Source of the DNA: Torymus aiolomorphi
Lineage: Eukaryota; Arthropoda; Insecta; Hymenoptera; Torymidae
NCBI GenBank assembly: GCA_036365515.1
Contig: CM070876.1
Location: forward strand, 43,056,195-43,120,194
Length of the DNA stretch: 64,000 bases
Direction: 5' to 3'
Below, in pieces: positions 1 to 10,604 of the stretch (position 1 is its first letter; every line of letters begins with the position of its first letter). The notes below the pieces were generated by a model. The model was given only the letters and a program-made list of their open reading frames with translations, had not been told where the DNA came from and made no database searches. Made by a program: the position numbers and the translations under genes.

Positions 1-190
1 GGTCACTAATGTTTTTTAGACGGTAAATTTTTCGCTTATTAACTTTACTGTTTACCATATGGTAACAAAAACTATTTTTTTTTTTTTTAATAGTATGCAA
101 AATCATGAGTGCATCGCCCTTCGTAATGACATTATTAATCAATTTTCGCTTTTATAAAAATACAAGGTTCTCCTGAGTATTGCGGTCGTG

Positions 191-318
191 CCTATTATGT
201 AAAAACGAAGTTTTTACATAGGGAGGGGGCGGGCGACGAACGAAGCGAGGAGCAGGTGTGTGTGGGGGCGGGGGGGATGGCGTGCCGAAGGCACGCTGGG
301 GGGCGCAGCCCCCCTAGT
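191..318. repeat. GC-rich block with three perfect hairpins
   Basis: An isolated GC-rich block in AT-rich DNA. It holds three hairpins: ATGTAAAAAC/GTTTTTACAT around a GAA loop (about 197-219), GCGTGCC/GGCACGC around GAA (280-296), and GGGGGGC/GCCCCCC around GCA (298-314). The last is followed directly by CTAG then T. This looks like the end of a mobile element (a Helitron 3' end has a hairpin then CTRR), but no matching 5' end is seen. It lies downstream of the recognised part of Vps41. Confidence 0.45.
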
Positions 319-956
319 TTATAACAATTACGAGTGGGTTAATATACGGACTCTTCGAACATCTTATTATCCCTAACTCCAACTATTTATTTATTTCAGC
401 CTTCACTTTGTCTCTGTAGTTGGGATAGGATAAGACTTGGAAAAGTACGGTAAATTATACAGCCCCACAAAAAAAAATGGTCCTGTACTTTAAATCGGAC
501 TGTCACATCTCGATATATTTTGGCCCCCTAAGTATGATTCCAAGGTCAGGGTTCGTCCACCATGTCTGAATTTGGAGATATCATTAGGTATAAGGTATTT
601 AAGATACCTTAAAAAACAAAGTAAAAACAATTTTTTTGTTAATCTTTTCCACAAAATAATGTAGCATTGTTTGCGCCCTTCGAGACCAACTTTACACCAT
701 CCCTCTACAATTTTTTTTCTCCGAGATCTAAATACCTGAATTTTGTAAACTCGCACATATCTCTTAAAATCAAATTCTTTATTTCTATCTCGAAATTTAC
801 ATATTCAGATCACGTCGCCGCAAAAGTATTAATAATGTAAAAATATTTATTTTGACTATAACATTAAAAAAATAGTTTTGTGTATTAAATAAATTTAAAA
901 AAAAAAAAAAAATTTATAATAAAATAATATTAAATAATGTTAAAAATGGAACTTAC
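319..956. other. AT-rich DNA with no recognised gene
   Basis: This is where the last Vps41 exon would be expected on the minus strand. I searched for the codon pattern of a Cys-x2-Cys pair, needed to finish the RING finger, and found none here or in 1-318. Short open frames at 490-756 have no recognisable content. Confidence 0.5.
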
Positions 957-3900
957 TACAATCTGTAGATTTGGTAAGCATTCTTCATGAAAAGAATGTT
1001 TGCAGTAGAATAGAACTAGATTTCTTGGTTCTAAAATAATAATAATTTTTAATGAAAATAATTTGGTTTAATATGAAAATATTTACGCACCTCTAACAAC
1101 AATTTTTCTATGGCAAGCTCCACACATTTGGTCATCTAATAAAATCCATTTTATCATTAGAAATAAATATTAAAAATGAAAATAAATAGTAAGATAAATA
1201 ACAAGTAGAAATTTATCTAATGAATTTACCGTCAATAAAAATTCCCTTTTGATGACATTTAACTAATCTTTCATGTAAGTTAAAATAGTCATTAGAAAGA
1301 ATTTTTCTACAGCCTTCCTGAACTGAAACTTGAAGATTATAATCACACATCATCTTTACTAATGCCTTTTTTAACCCTGGAATTTCTAATGCAGGTTCTA
1401 TTCTTTGAACCATAAGTCTTGGATCAACATAAGTGCCAATTTTTTGAAGAAGAAATGTAATGGCTTCTGCAAACAAGAAACATAATGAAATTTATTTTTT
1501 AAATAGAAATAGTTTAACTAAAAGATTGTAAATTGCCTGGTTTGTCTAAAGAGTAGTTAATCAAGTCATTCCATAATTCTTCATCATCATGTTCTTGACA
1601 AAATGCAATTGCACTCTCCATGTCATTGAGCTCTCTTGTCATAAGTTGCAATGCTTGTGATGTATTTCCCATTCTACCAAGTAAATATACCATTTCTGGA
1701 TAAAACTGTTTTTGACTACATATATCCAAAGCTTGCTGAATTGGATAGTTATCTGATCGTTTTAAAAGCGGTAAAAGTTTATCTCTAGAATAATCTGCAT
1801 ATAAACGTACAAGTAGACCATGATACTTCCCTTTAGAATCTTTAATGTCCTTTTTATCTAAAGCATCTAAATACTATAAAACGAAATTGTCTTATTAAAA
1901 TAATAATAATTTAAAAGATATTATTTTACAAACTCCACAATAATATACCATATACAAATATCGATGATTATTTTGTAATTTCTGAACTACAATCTCTGAT
2001 GGAACTCTATCCTTTTCTAGGAAAAATTGTGTGGCTCTACAAGCATCTAAATCCATTAAACCTTCAATCATATCATATACTGAGCTGTAAAGTTGGTGTT
2101 TTTGAATTAAAGAGAATACATCTTTGTGTTTTAATTTTAAATACATAGCCAAAGCTTTATCATATTTGCTATCATGACTGTACAAAATAGCTAAAGCTTC
2201 AAGAAGTACATTTTGTCGGTGATTATTATGTACTAAAAAATCACCTAAAACCATATTTATAACAGCAGTTACATTGTATAGCTTTGGAGACCACTCTTTT
2301 ATAAGTTGTAAAAAACCATCTGGATCTAATTTCAAATATTCATATAAAACCATTTCATAAATGTGTGGATCTAATGTTATTTCTCCTCGTGGAAGATATG
2401 CAGATATTGTTCGTAACTGATGAACTTTAGCAAACTTATAAACTTCTTCTTCCCACAATTTTTTATTTTGCCCTAATATTGTTAAACAGAGTTTTCCAGC
2501 TTTATCATATTTTTCACAGCTTAACAAGTGATCTAAATAAACTCGACCAACATCTGTTAAAGAATGTTTGCAGTCTTTGCCACCATTGACAGTCACTGCT
2601 TCTAAGGCTTTTTCAAACTTTCCATGTGCAAGTAACCATTCAATTCGATCATCTGCATCATACAAACTAGCGACAACAATGTCTTTGGGACTAACTATAA
2701 AAAATCTGTAATAATAATAAAAGTTGTTCTTAAAAATATTTGTATAAAGTAAGTTTGAAAAAGTCTGTGTGATTCTAAATTATTATACAACTAACAAAAT
2801 CCAAACGTACTGCACGCATACTGTTTTGATTTTGAGGATATGAATATATATAATTATAATTTTTCATTATTTAATTTTAATTAGTTTAAATGATAGGATA
2901 CTCAGATAATTTTTCAAAGCATGAAAAAATTAATCTTTTTATTATAATTTGATTTAATTATTTAGTTTTAAATAGTTTAAAAATAAAAATTCAATTTCAA
3001 AAATTCAAATGTAGTGGAAGTAGCTAATTTTCGCACCTATCCTTACAGATCAATGAAAATCAATCTTTAAATGCTTCACAACATCCGGTCATCGTTGTTT
3101 TAAGAGTAAAAAAAAATAACCAGAGAGAATAAGTAATCCTTAAAAAATATAAATACTCTAAATCAACATGTTAAAATAAACTATAAAATAAAAAGAACTC
3201 TTTAATACTTTCAGGGTGGCTAATGTATAAGATAGTGTTAATAATATTTCAAACTTTAAATTAAAATTTGAATAAAGAATAAAATTTTGAATGTTACTTC
3301 TATTTTCTAAGATTTTAAGATATACATCAGTCACCGTAAAAATATTTTTTTTAGGAGCTTTTTTAAAAAGCATGAAAATGAAAGAAATTAATAATAATTC
3401 ATGACCTACATATAGGTTATGCCATCCTGAAAGTGTTAATACTGATTTAATATCAAAATGAAATTATACCTATTTTCTTCAATTAAACAGTCTAAATGGT
3501 AGTCATTACAGCTGTATTCCTCGTAACCTCTTAAAGAAAGAGAATTTGCACAAATAATATTGAAGTCTTGGTATTTAGGTTCAATAATGTGCAAGGTAGG
3601 CCGCTGACTTTTACCATCTTCAGATAGTTCTTTTAGACATCCTAGTAAAACCAACTGATTTTCTAAAGGTGCAATCCCACATATATAAAAGTCCACTTGA
3701 AATGTAGAAACTATAATAAAAACTTTTTTTACTTTTGACTATATAATATTAATGAAATGTATTAAGAGTATACCTGGTTCAACAATGTATTCTGGTAATT
3801 CTCGATTTACTAACTCTCGATTAGAACGTTTTTTGATTTGACAAATCCGTACTGTATCAACCCATCCAATGAGTAAAGTTCTATCATCAGACCATCTAAG

Positions 3901-5158
3901 ATTACATCTGTAATTTTCTGGTACTGTCCTAATAAATATAAAAGAATAATTAATTTTTTAATAACACTAAATAGTTAAATTTTGTCCAGTTATCTATAGT
4001 ACAAGATTATTACAGGCTATTATTGTATACCCCTCATTAAAAAAAAGGATCTAAATGGATTGAACTGGATTGTAACATTTTGCTTGTTCCAATAACTTTC
4101 AAACCATAACATATTACAACATATTAACATGGTTTGAAACGGATCCAACTGGATTCAGAAAATGGATTGAATCTGATTTGTTTATTTTTTTGAGTTTCAA
4201 TCCATTCTAATCTTTTTCTTTAACGAGGGATGAGTCACAAATATAATGCCATTTTAGAGGGACAGCATAAATACTTACTCAACTGTTCCTGTCCACTTGA
4301 TAAGACCTAAAGAGCACCTAGCATTTAAATCATAAACTCTCACACCAGTGTCAGATGCCCAAGCCACAAACTGACCTGCCCATGCTGTTGATCGCACACC
4401 TCCTTCAGCTTCCCATAAAATGGTAGGTTTCATTCTAGATAAAAAAGTTTTTTCATATAAAACCAATTTGTCTTCTCCTATGAATAGAACATTGATTAAA
4501 ATTATATAAGCTTTTCATATCATCATTTAATTTAATGTTCATTACAAATTGCAATATTACATACCTATAACAAATCTTCTACCACTACCACTTTTATGAT
4601 ATTTAGGATCAATTGCAATACTTTTTACCCAGTGTCCTGTACTCATATTATGGTTATTTTCAGTGCTGTATAGTCCATATATAAATACTCTTCCATCATT
4701 GCTGCAAGATGCAATAAAATCACCATTTTGATCAATAGATATTTGGTTGACAGCAACAGTATGTGCTTGAAGACTTTTGGATTCAATGCCATTGCCTTGA
4801 TGATCAAGAATGTGAATTGCTCCCCAATGAGATCCTAAACATAAAAACTAAAAACAAAACATTACATTTACTAATTGATGAATTGGTGTGAATTTTGGAA
4901 ATATAAGATTTTAATCTGAAAAATATTTTTTATTGTACCTTTGGATGTACAGCAATGCAGCTGGCTGCATCTTTCTGTAAAATATTCACCAGATCATTTC
5001 GCATTCTGATGTACTTGAGTCTAGGTTCAACCTCGTCTTCCACTTCTGAATCTTGGTTATTACGTTCATCCTACATTCATTTTTTATCGATAATATTAAT
5101 ATTAGAAAATACAATTATCATATAAATATGGACTTACTTTCTTTTGACTATTTTCCAT
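957..5158 (-). CDS. Vps41: Vps41 (light), HOPS complex subunit; 3' end not found
   Basis: VPS41 is the HOPS subunit that tethers late endosomes and lysosomes before fusion, at the cytosolic face of the membrane. Eleven exons were placed by splice sites and phase: 5158-5138, 5070-4939, 4847-4565, 4477-4279, 3928-3774, 3710-3470, 2705-1949, 1873-1537, 1466-1230, 1135-1091, 1030-957. Together they give 827 codons, against about 850 for the family. The order matches VPS41: acidic N-terminus and 'LKYIRMRND', a WD40-type propeller to about residue 340, '[11 protein letters not shown]', clathrin-repeat helices ('[15 protein letters not shown]'), then 'CGAC' and '[10 protein letters not shown]', the first half of a RING-H2 finger. 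The start ATG is 5158-5156, giving MENSQKK. One intron (1536-1467) appears to be GC-AG. The final exon with the last Cys pair is absent from the window. Introns carry a MITE-like element and a dispersed repeat. Identity is secure; small exon edges were read by eye. Confidence 0.93.
3050..3120. repeat. Dispersed repeat fragment in a Vps41 intron
   Basis: Read on the minus strand, this stretch shares GGATGTTGTGAAGCATTT plus AAAGA, and the nearby ACTCTTAAAA, with 21530-21573 at the 3' end of Gyp-A. The flanks drift apart. It is a diverged copy of some interspersed repeat; the family is not recognised. Confidence 0.5.
4031..4229. mobile_element. MITE-like element in a Vps41 intron
   Basis: The stretch begins CCCTCATTAAA and ends with its imperfect reverse complement TTTAACGAGGG. 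Similarity runs about 34 bp inward and includes AATGGATTGAA on both arms. The centre holds another inverted pair (TTTCAAACCAT / ATGGTTTGAAA). It has no coding capacity, and no clear target duplication was found, so the superfamily is open. It lies between exons 4 and 5. Confidence 0.55.
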
Positions 5159-5369
5159 TTTGCAATTATTTGACTCCCAATAAAAGAAATATTTATATAT
5201 TGTTACGAACTGCGTTGCGTTAGTTGCGTATACGAGTCGTGCAACATATAAAGGCAATTCTACAATGGATCCGTGAATATTGATCTCTGATAAATGTTAA
5301 ATAAAATAATAATTTAAATAATAATAATTGAATGCGTTCCCATAACAATCTCGATCTAAAACTTCAATA
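5159..5369 (-). promoter_or_regulatory. Vps41 5' UTR and remaining proximal promoter
   Basis: This is the only host DNA left between the Vps41 start codon and the P-like transposon (duplicated target from 5370). It should hold the transcription start. No TATA box at a convincing distance is seen. Whatever lay further upstream is now at 63701 onward. Confidence 0.5.
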
Positions 5370-5376
5370 GTAGAAT

Positions 5377-5407
5377 CAACGAATATAGACGCATATAGAA
5401 GCGTACG
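5377..5407 (+). repeat. Left 31-bp terminal inverted repeat of the P-like element
   Basis: Exactly the reverse complement of 63662-63692 over 31 bp; starts CAACGAATATAG and ends AAGCGTACG. The similarity stops at the outer edge, where GTAGAAT follows on both sides as the target duplication. Confidence 0.85.
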
Positions 5408-5757
5408 GCTTAAGAAACTTTTGGACGAAGTCACTGGATAACAAGCCGATTAGTTCTGTTATCCATCCGCGAGATGGTGCTGACTGCCGCCCAATATATA
5501 TAGATATATAAGCCTGTATAAGAAGAGTATATATAGATATACACGTGTATATAAGACATCAGACTAATAAAATAATTGTTAATGAATTAAAATAAAATGT
5601 TATTTTACAAATTATTATTGTTTTGATTTATTTAAAAGATTTTACTGCATTTAAAATAATATAAACTATTCTATGAAACTGGGTAATGCAATGTTTTTGT
5701 TTCGGCAATCGCGCGGGAAGCGTGTAATAAGGCGGGAGTGTCTTTCTGACAGCGGAG
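5408..5757 (+). other. 5' subterminal part of the P-like element
   Basis: Contains subterminal blocks matching the right end inverted (GGACGAA about 5424, ATTAGTTC about 5449, GAGATGGTGCT about 5470). A TATATA-rich stretch lies at 5495-5550. It presumably holds the transposase promoter, now separated from exon 1 by Gyp-A. The last 30 bases (AGGCGGGAGTGT ... GACAGCG) resemble the first bases after Gyp-A (35382-35410). Confidence 0.6.
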
Positions 5758-7439
5758 TGTAAGGAACTAGCGTTCCTTGGAATACAAAATGGATGCAAAC
5801 CGACCTTTAAGCCCCTTTTGCAATGGGAGCAATCGATCGAACCCTTTTACACTACTCATTCATGCGTATTGCTGACATGAGAATAAACCTTATGATTCGT
5901 GGAAATGATTGGAAATAATAATAATAGGTTAAAAATTATAACAAATACGGAGATTATTATTAATAATACTACAAATGCTATTAAAATCTTGGGAATAATT
6001 GATGTTCTGATAATCATTTAAATAACAGAAGCAACGCTGTCATAATTTCAGGTTAAGAAACAACCATATAATAATAATTAACAAATCATGAGCATCACCG
6101 TCGCTGATAATTAACTGTTAAAATATAAAGCTTATAATTATTTAAGAATGCGCGGTATTGTATAGCAAACGTTGCGCGACGTATAATCGGAGGATAATAA
6201 CGTTGTGCAACGTTGTGTAAATAAACAAATATAATAACTAAAAATAGTTAAGGAGTTGATTAGCAACAATCATCATAACCGACTAAGGATATTAATAATA
6301 TTAATAACAATAATTTATCACAAGAGCTAAAGATAAACAATAAAACGCAATTATAGATAATTAACAACAAATTTAAGAACAATCTCGAGTTATCCGGATA
6401 ATTGGCTATTGGTAATAACAACAATTGTTTATAATTAAGTAGTTTTCCGGGACAATAGTAACCAAACGTTGCTCAACGCAAATTGAAGGTTAATAATATC
6501 ATGCAACGTTATAAAGTAAACGAACTACGACCAATCCGAGAATGATTAATATCAATTGCAATAAATAAATAAAGCCATTATTATGCAATTATCAACGGTA
6601 TTTACTAGAAAATTAGGAGTTGTGTAATAAAACGTAATTTGAACATACAATTAATTAATAATATCATAACTATTAGTTTATTGATTAATAATGTTAATGG
6701 TACTGATAAATAATACTAAAAATAATTGCAATTTGATAGACAATTAAGACAATATGCAACAATGTTATGCAACGTATAGTTAATAATGATAACATATAAT
6801 AACTTGAGAGGTTAACAAAGATTAATTAAAACAATTAAACTGAGTAATTAATAAAGTTATTAGCGATAGTTTATCAGTTAGTTAACAATTTATTGTTTTA
6901 AGCACTTTTCATTAATAAATTGAGATCATTATGATTAATAAGGAAGAGACCGGATAAATAAATAAAGTAACAATAAATTACCGGTGATACAAGTTGCATA
7001 ATATGTTGATTAATATTATTATTAATAATACGTCATTAAACGTAATCTAACATACATGACAATCTGTTGCAGAGTATTCTAACGGACATTTTATTCTAAG
7101 AACCCCTAGGTAGTAAACAATTCCATGAAATTACGTAATAGGTAACCGGCCAATAGGGGAACCAATGAGAGAAGCAGTATCTCCTACCACAGAAGAAGGG
7201 GGCGGAGCCTCCTTTCAGATTTTGAGGTCCTACAGCACTTCCACAGGCGATAGATGTATTCAAGTTTTCGCCACCAGGGGGAGAGGGATCATCCTCAACG
7301 GCTTTCAGGTCTGCGCTCACCATATAAAAGGAAGCCCAGCACATCGACGGGCAGTCTCGCTTAGAGAAATAATCCAATCTTGTACCAATCAGCACCCATG
7401 TATCTTCAAGAATTACGCTGAATATATATAGTTATATCA

Positions 7440-7630
7440 AGATCAACGCATTTTCAACGATTTTATATCAAGTTTCAACAGTTTTCATCAAGTGTTAACT
7501 GTTAACAAGTATTAACAAGTTTCAACAATCTTCAACGAGTTTCAACAAGTTTGAACGAGCTTTAACCAGTTTCAACGAGTTTGGACGAGTTTCGAGAAGT
7601 TTCAACGAGTCATCAACCAGTTTCAATTAC
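7440..7630 (+). repeat. Degenerate short tandem repeats in the Gyp-A LTR
   Basis: Runs of a roughly 12-mer close to AGTTTCAACGAG (variants AGTTTCAACAAG, AGTTTGAACGAG, AGTTTGGACGAG). The same array is in the 3' LTR at about 34105-34295. No function is evident. Confidence 0.7.
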
Positions 7631-8147
7631 TTCGACGATCTTTCGACAGGTCAACTGCATTCAACAACAACAAGTTAACAACAACGAAAGGATCAACAAC
7701 CTCACCAATCAGAGGAGGGAGAGCTGTCCTGCCCAAGGTTTTTGAGGCTGTGGTTTTCCTTGGGACTTCAGGGTGAATACCAGGACAACGGGTGATTGAA
7801 GTTGGGTCCACGGCCGTCCATATCGAAGGAAGAGCCCCAATCAACACCGAATCCGACGGATAAATCAGATAACATATAAATATATATATATATTTGCAAA
7901 TCGTCTCGTCATTAAGTCGATTAAGAGATTCAAGTCATAATAGCGAATTTAAAGATAGATAATTTACAAATTAATTCACTCTTTATATTTAACTCTGTGT
8001 TCTAAAGAATAACGAATTAGATACGATTTTAAGAAGTTAAGATTATTAAAATTATTAAGATCAATTAATATAAATTAGACTTTATTTTAAATATTTCAAA
8101 TCATAATATCTAAATTCAAGGATAAATAATTTAAAGTATAAATCAAT

Positions 8148-8338
8148 CAAATTTCCGAGAACTGACGGCAGACGAGTCTCTGTGAGACATTATTACGTAC
8201 TTTTTAACGATGGTTTTATAAACCTATTAATTTATAGATAGAGCCTTGAAAAGGGACATAATACATGTCCGAAACGTTGGGTTAAGTTAAATAAAGATTT
8301 GGTTCGTTGGGTCAAGAAGAAGGAGTTTATTTATTCAT
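8148..8338 (+). mobile_element. 191-bp Penelope-like fragment in the 5' LTR
   Basis: Absent from the 3' LTR and flanked by AAATCAAT on both sides (8140-8147, 8339-8346), so it is a later insertion with an 8-bp duplication. Near its right end is GGGACATAATACATGTCC followed by GAAACGTTGGG, a hairpin plus GAAACGTTG typical of Penelope-like repeats. At 8171-8189 GACGAGTCTCTGTGAGAC resembles core I and stem II of the hammerhead ribozymes found in those repeats, but the expected GAAA after the stem is missing. Confidence 0.6.
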
Positions 8339-8816
8339 AAATCAATTAACTCTGTATTTTGATAGCATAATAAGGTAGATAAGTATTTGAGAATTTAAGA
8401 TATAGGATTAGTAAGATTACTTAATATAAATAGGTAATAAATTCTCTTTATTAATTTCAATTAAGGATCTTGAATCGCAATAACAAATTCAATTCATTCA
8501 ATTAACTTTTATATTAATTTTCGTACTTTTTACATAGCATCTAGTAAAAGATAGATAAGATTTTAAGTTAACCAGTTAATAATTAATAATTTTATGTAAT
8601 AACTAATACCATCCACGAATGTAACATCAATTATATCTTTGATTAATTTTATTTAAATTTATATTTGTGCATAAGACGATAGCGTAGCCTTTAAATCAAA
8701 ATTCAACTATAAAATAACAATTTATGTCACTTAATTTATAATTTGAGAAAGTGTAATAAATTTATTTCTTGTGCTATTTGTACTTTTGTACTTAATTGGA
8801 CGACGATCCCACTACC

Positions 8817-8825
8817 TATATAAAA
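8817..8825 (+). promoter_or_regulatory. Probable TATA box of the Gyp-A LTR
   Basis: TATATAAAA, about 95 bases before the LTR end, conserved at about 35276 in the other LTR. It would place transcription start near 8850. A second candidate (ATATAAAAGG, about 7323) sits in the GC-richer island. Confidence 0.5.
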
Positions 8826-9092
8826 CCCTAGGGCCATTCTAGAATTTCATTTGTCAAATATTACATTCGCTTGCCGCTCTATATTAAAGACTTTAGTTTA
8901 TGGCCACTGGGTTCGTAACATTTTGGTGACAGCGGTGGGATTGTCCAAGATAGCATTGGAAATAATAAATAATTATTAATTGGAATAGATATAAGTACAT
9001 AAGGTTAACTGCAATAACTCGGTATATTTTTCTTTACGGTTGATCGATTGCATTCATAGATTTAAGATTTAAGTTGCGATTTAGTTATAGAA

Positions 9093-9293
9093 ATGATTGA
9101 GAATAGTGGAAATATTAACTCAACCGTTGCTATCCATCCGGGACCAAGCACTCAACCTACCCACGTTAATAACAACTCTTTAGAATTGTCTAAATCACTC
9201 TCTAGAATCACTAATAGAATTGATTCAGATACCGAACAACAAAACCCGCTTCATCCCGAGGTCGCGAGGACCGCGGTGGGGGGAGCCTATTAA
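9093..9293 (+). pseudogene. Gyp-A gag, N-terminal scrap
   Basis: A 66-codon frame starting with ATG 170 bases after the primer site, where gag should begin. It is Ser/Asn/Thr-rich (ends VARTAVGGAY) and has no domain. It runs out into the TTTAATAC tract, so the rest of gag is lost. The gag assignment rests on position only. Confidence 0.4.
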
Positions 9294-9622
9294 GATGTAC
9301 TAAACTTAATGGATTTTAATACTGATGTAATCGGCTTTAATACATGTAATCTCTCTGCGGGATTAGCTATCGATCCTTTTTTAATCGAGAATAGTCTTAA
9401 TCCAATTTAATACGGGTTATTTAATGAGTTTTGATACTATTCAATCAACTTTAATACCAACAATTATTTTTGTATCATAAACTTGAATCTGTTTTAATAC
9501 ATACTTGAAAGAAATCCTTTTAATCTAATACTATTTAATACAACATAAATTAGATAATAATCTAGATATTTTTAATCTGATTTAATACTAAAAAGCTAAC
9601 AAGAATTAATACATTGGAATAC
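9294..9622 (+). repeat. Tract of TTTAATAC-like words
   Basis: AT-rich noncoding tract in which TTTTAATAC, TTTAATAC or close variants recur every 20-60 bases. The words continue on the far side of Bel-B (17180-17240). It replaces what should be gag coding sequence. Ends with the Bel-B target site AATAC (9618-9622). Confidence 0.6.
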
Positions 9623-10575
9623 TGTTTGAGTAAGCCTTAATTATATGTGAGTTAAATTTAAGTCACACACAGAAGTAAATTGAAAATAGAAACTATATTC
9701 ACAAAGTCACTTCTTAAATAAATTACAAATTTTGTTTATAATTTCACATAAATTGAAAAAGGAGTTTAAATTACACTGAGGTTAATGATTGTATTTGAGT
9801 AGTGTGTCCGCAATTCCAAACTATGAGTGCACATTAATAATGGAGTAGTAATCTCTTACTAGAGACAACCAACCTGTGAGTTTTGAGTCTGTCTGCAACT
9901 GAAGTGAGATTGTCCTTTGATAGTCGCTTGAGTATTTCCTGACACTCCCTCCTGTGCTCACACACAATGAAGCTGTGAAATGAGCAATGGCAAACAATTA
10001 TAATTGAATTGCTGCCTTGAGTTTTTCTAATTCACATGTTCACTGTAACACTTGCCGCCGGTGCCAACACGTGGTTGGCAACATAACCTCTAGTATTGTG
10101 AGAGATTTTACCTTGCAATAGAGTCGATTGTACTAATCGTCCTTGCACCTTGAGTATTGCGTGAGTGAAGGGTGATGCGAGTTTCCAGTGAGAGATTGAG
10201 TAGAGCCTGTGGTGAGTTGATCAGTGTAGATTTGAGCCAGTGAAATCCGATGAGGTATACCGATGAGATTTTCAGGTGCGCTGTGGTGAGAGATGCTCCT
10301 CGTGGCACGGCTGAAGAAAAAGAGAGCGAGGCCGTGACCTATTTCCTTCTTCTTGGTCTTGGCGATTCACTTCGCGAATCAAATCACAATCTCTCTCACA
10401 TTTGCATGTGAGAGAGCGAGAGAGACCGAAACAGCGCGAATTCACCTTGTGAATCAGTGTAGTGTCTCGGCTGTTCCGCCGAGAGGCCGCGAGGTGCTGC
10501 CGCGCCGGGGCAGCGCCGTGAGTCGTACCGAGCTGAGCATAACCGCGGGAATTCAAATTACTGAATTCCCAAACA
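9623..10575 (-). repeat. 3' LTR of Bel-B
   Basis: Almost identical to 16083-17057, with a few substitutions, and lacking a 22-bp segment that the other copy carries near 16111-16136. Contains an inverted pair around ATTTGCATGTGAGAGAGCGAGAG. Open frames across the LTR are not considered genes. Confidence 0.92.
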
Positions 10576-10604
10576 TTCCGCCCGCCATCAACCGCCAGGT
10601 TGAT

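Larger units (their letters stand above)
5758..8920 (+). repeat. 5' LTR of Gyp-A
   Basis: Nearly identical to 22290-23214 plus 33323-35379. It differs by the 191-bp Penelope scrap, present only here, and a 17-bp extra segment present only in the 3' copy near 22945. About 3 kb is very long for a Gypsy LTR. A GC-richer island at 7130-7430 and a short-repeat array at 7440-7630 stand out. Open frames in the island are probably not genes. Confidence 0.9.

Noticed and set aside
700..775. Candidate last exon of Vps41 ('DMCEFTKFRYLDLGEKKL' then stop)
   Set aside because: Wrong phase for the exon 11 donor and no second Cys.
7165..7431. 88-codon frame in the Gyp-A LTR, repeated at 33828-34094
   Set aside because: LTR sequence with a promoter-like TATAAAAGG inside; conserved only because LTRs are duplicates.
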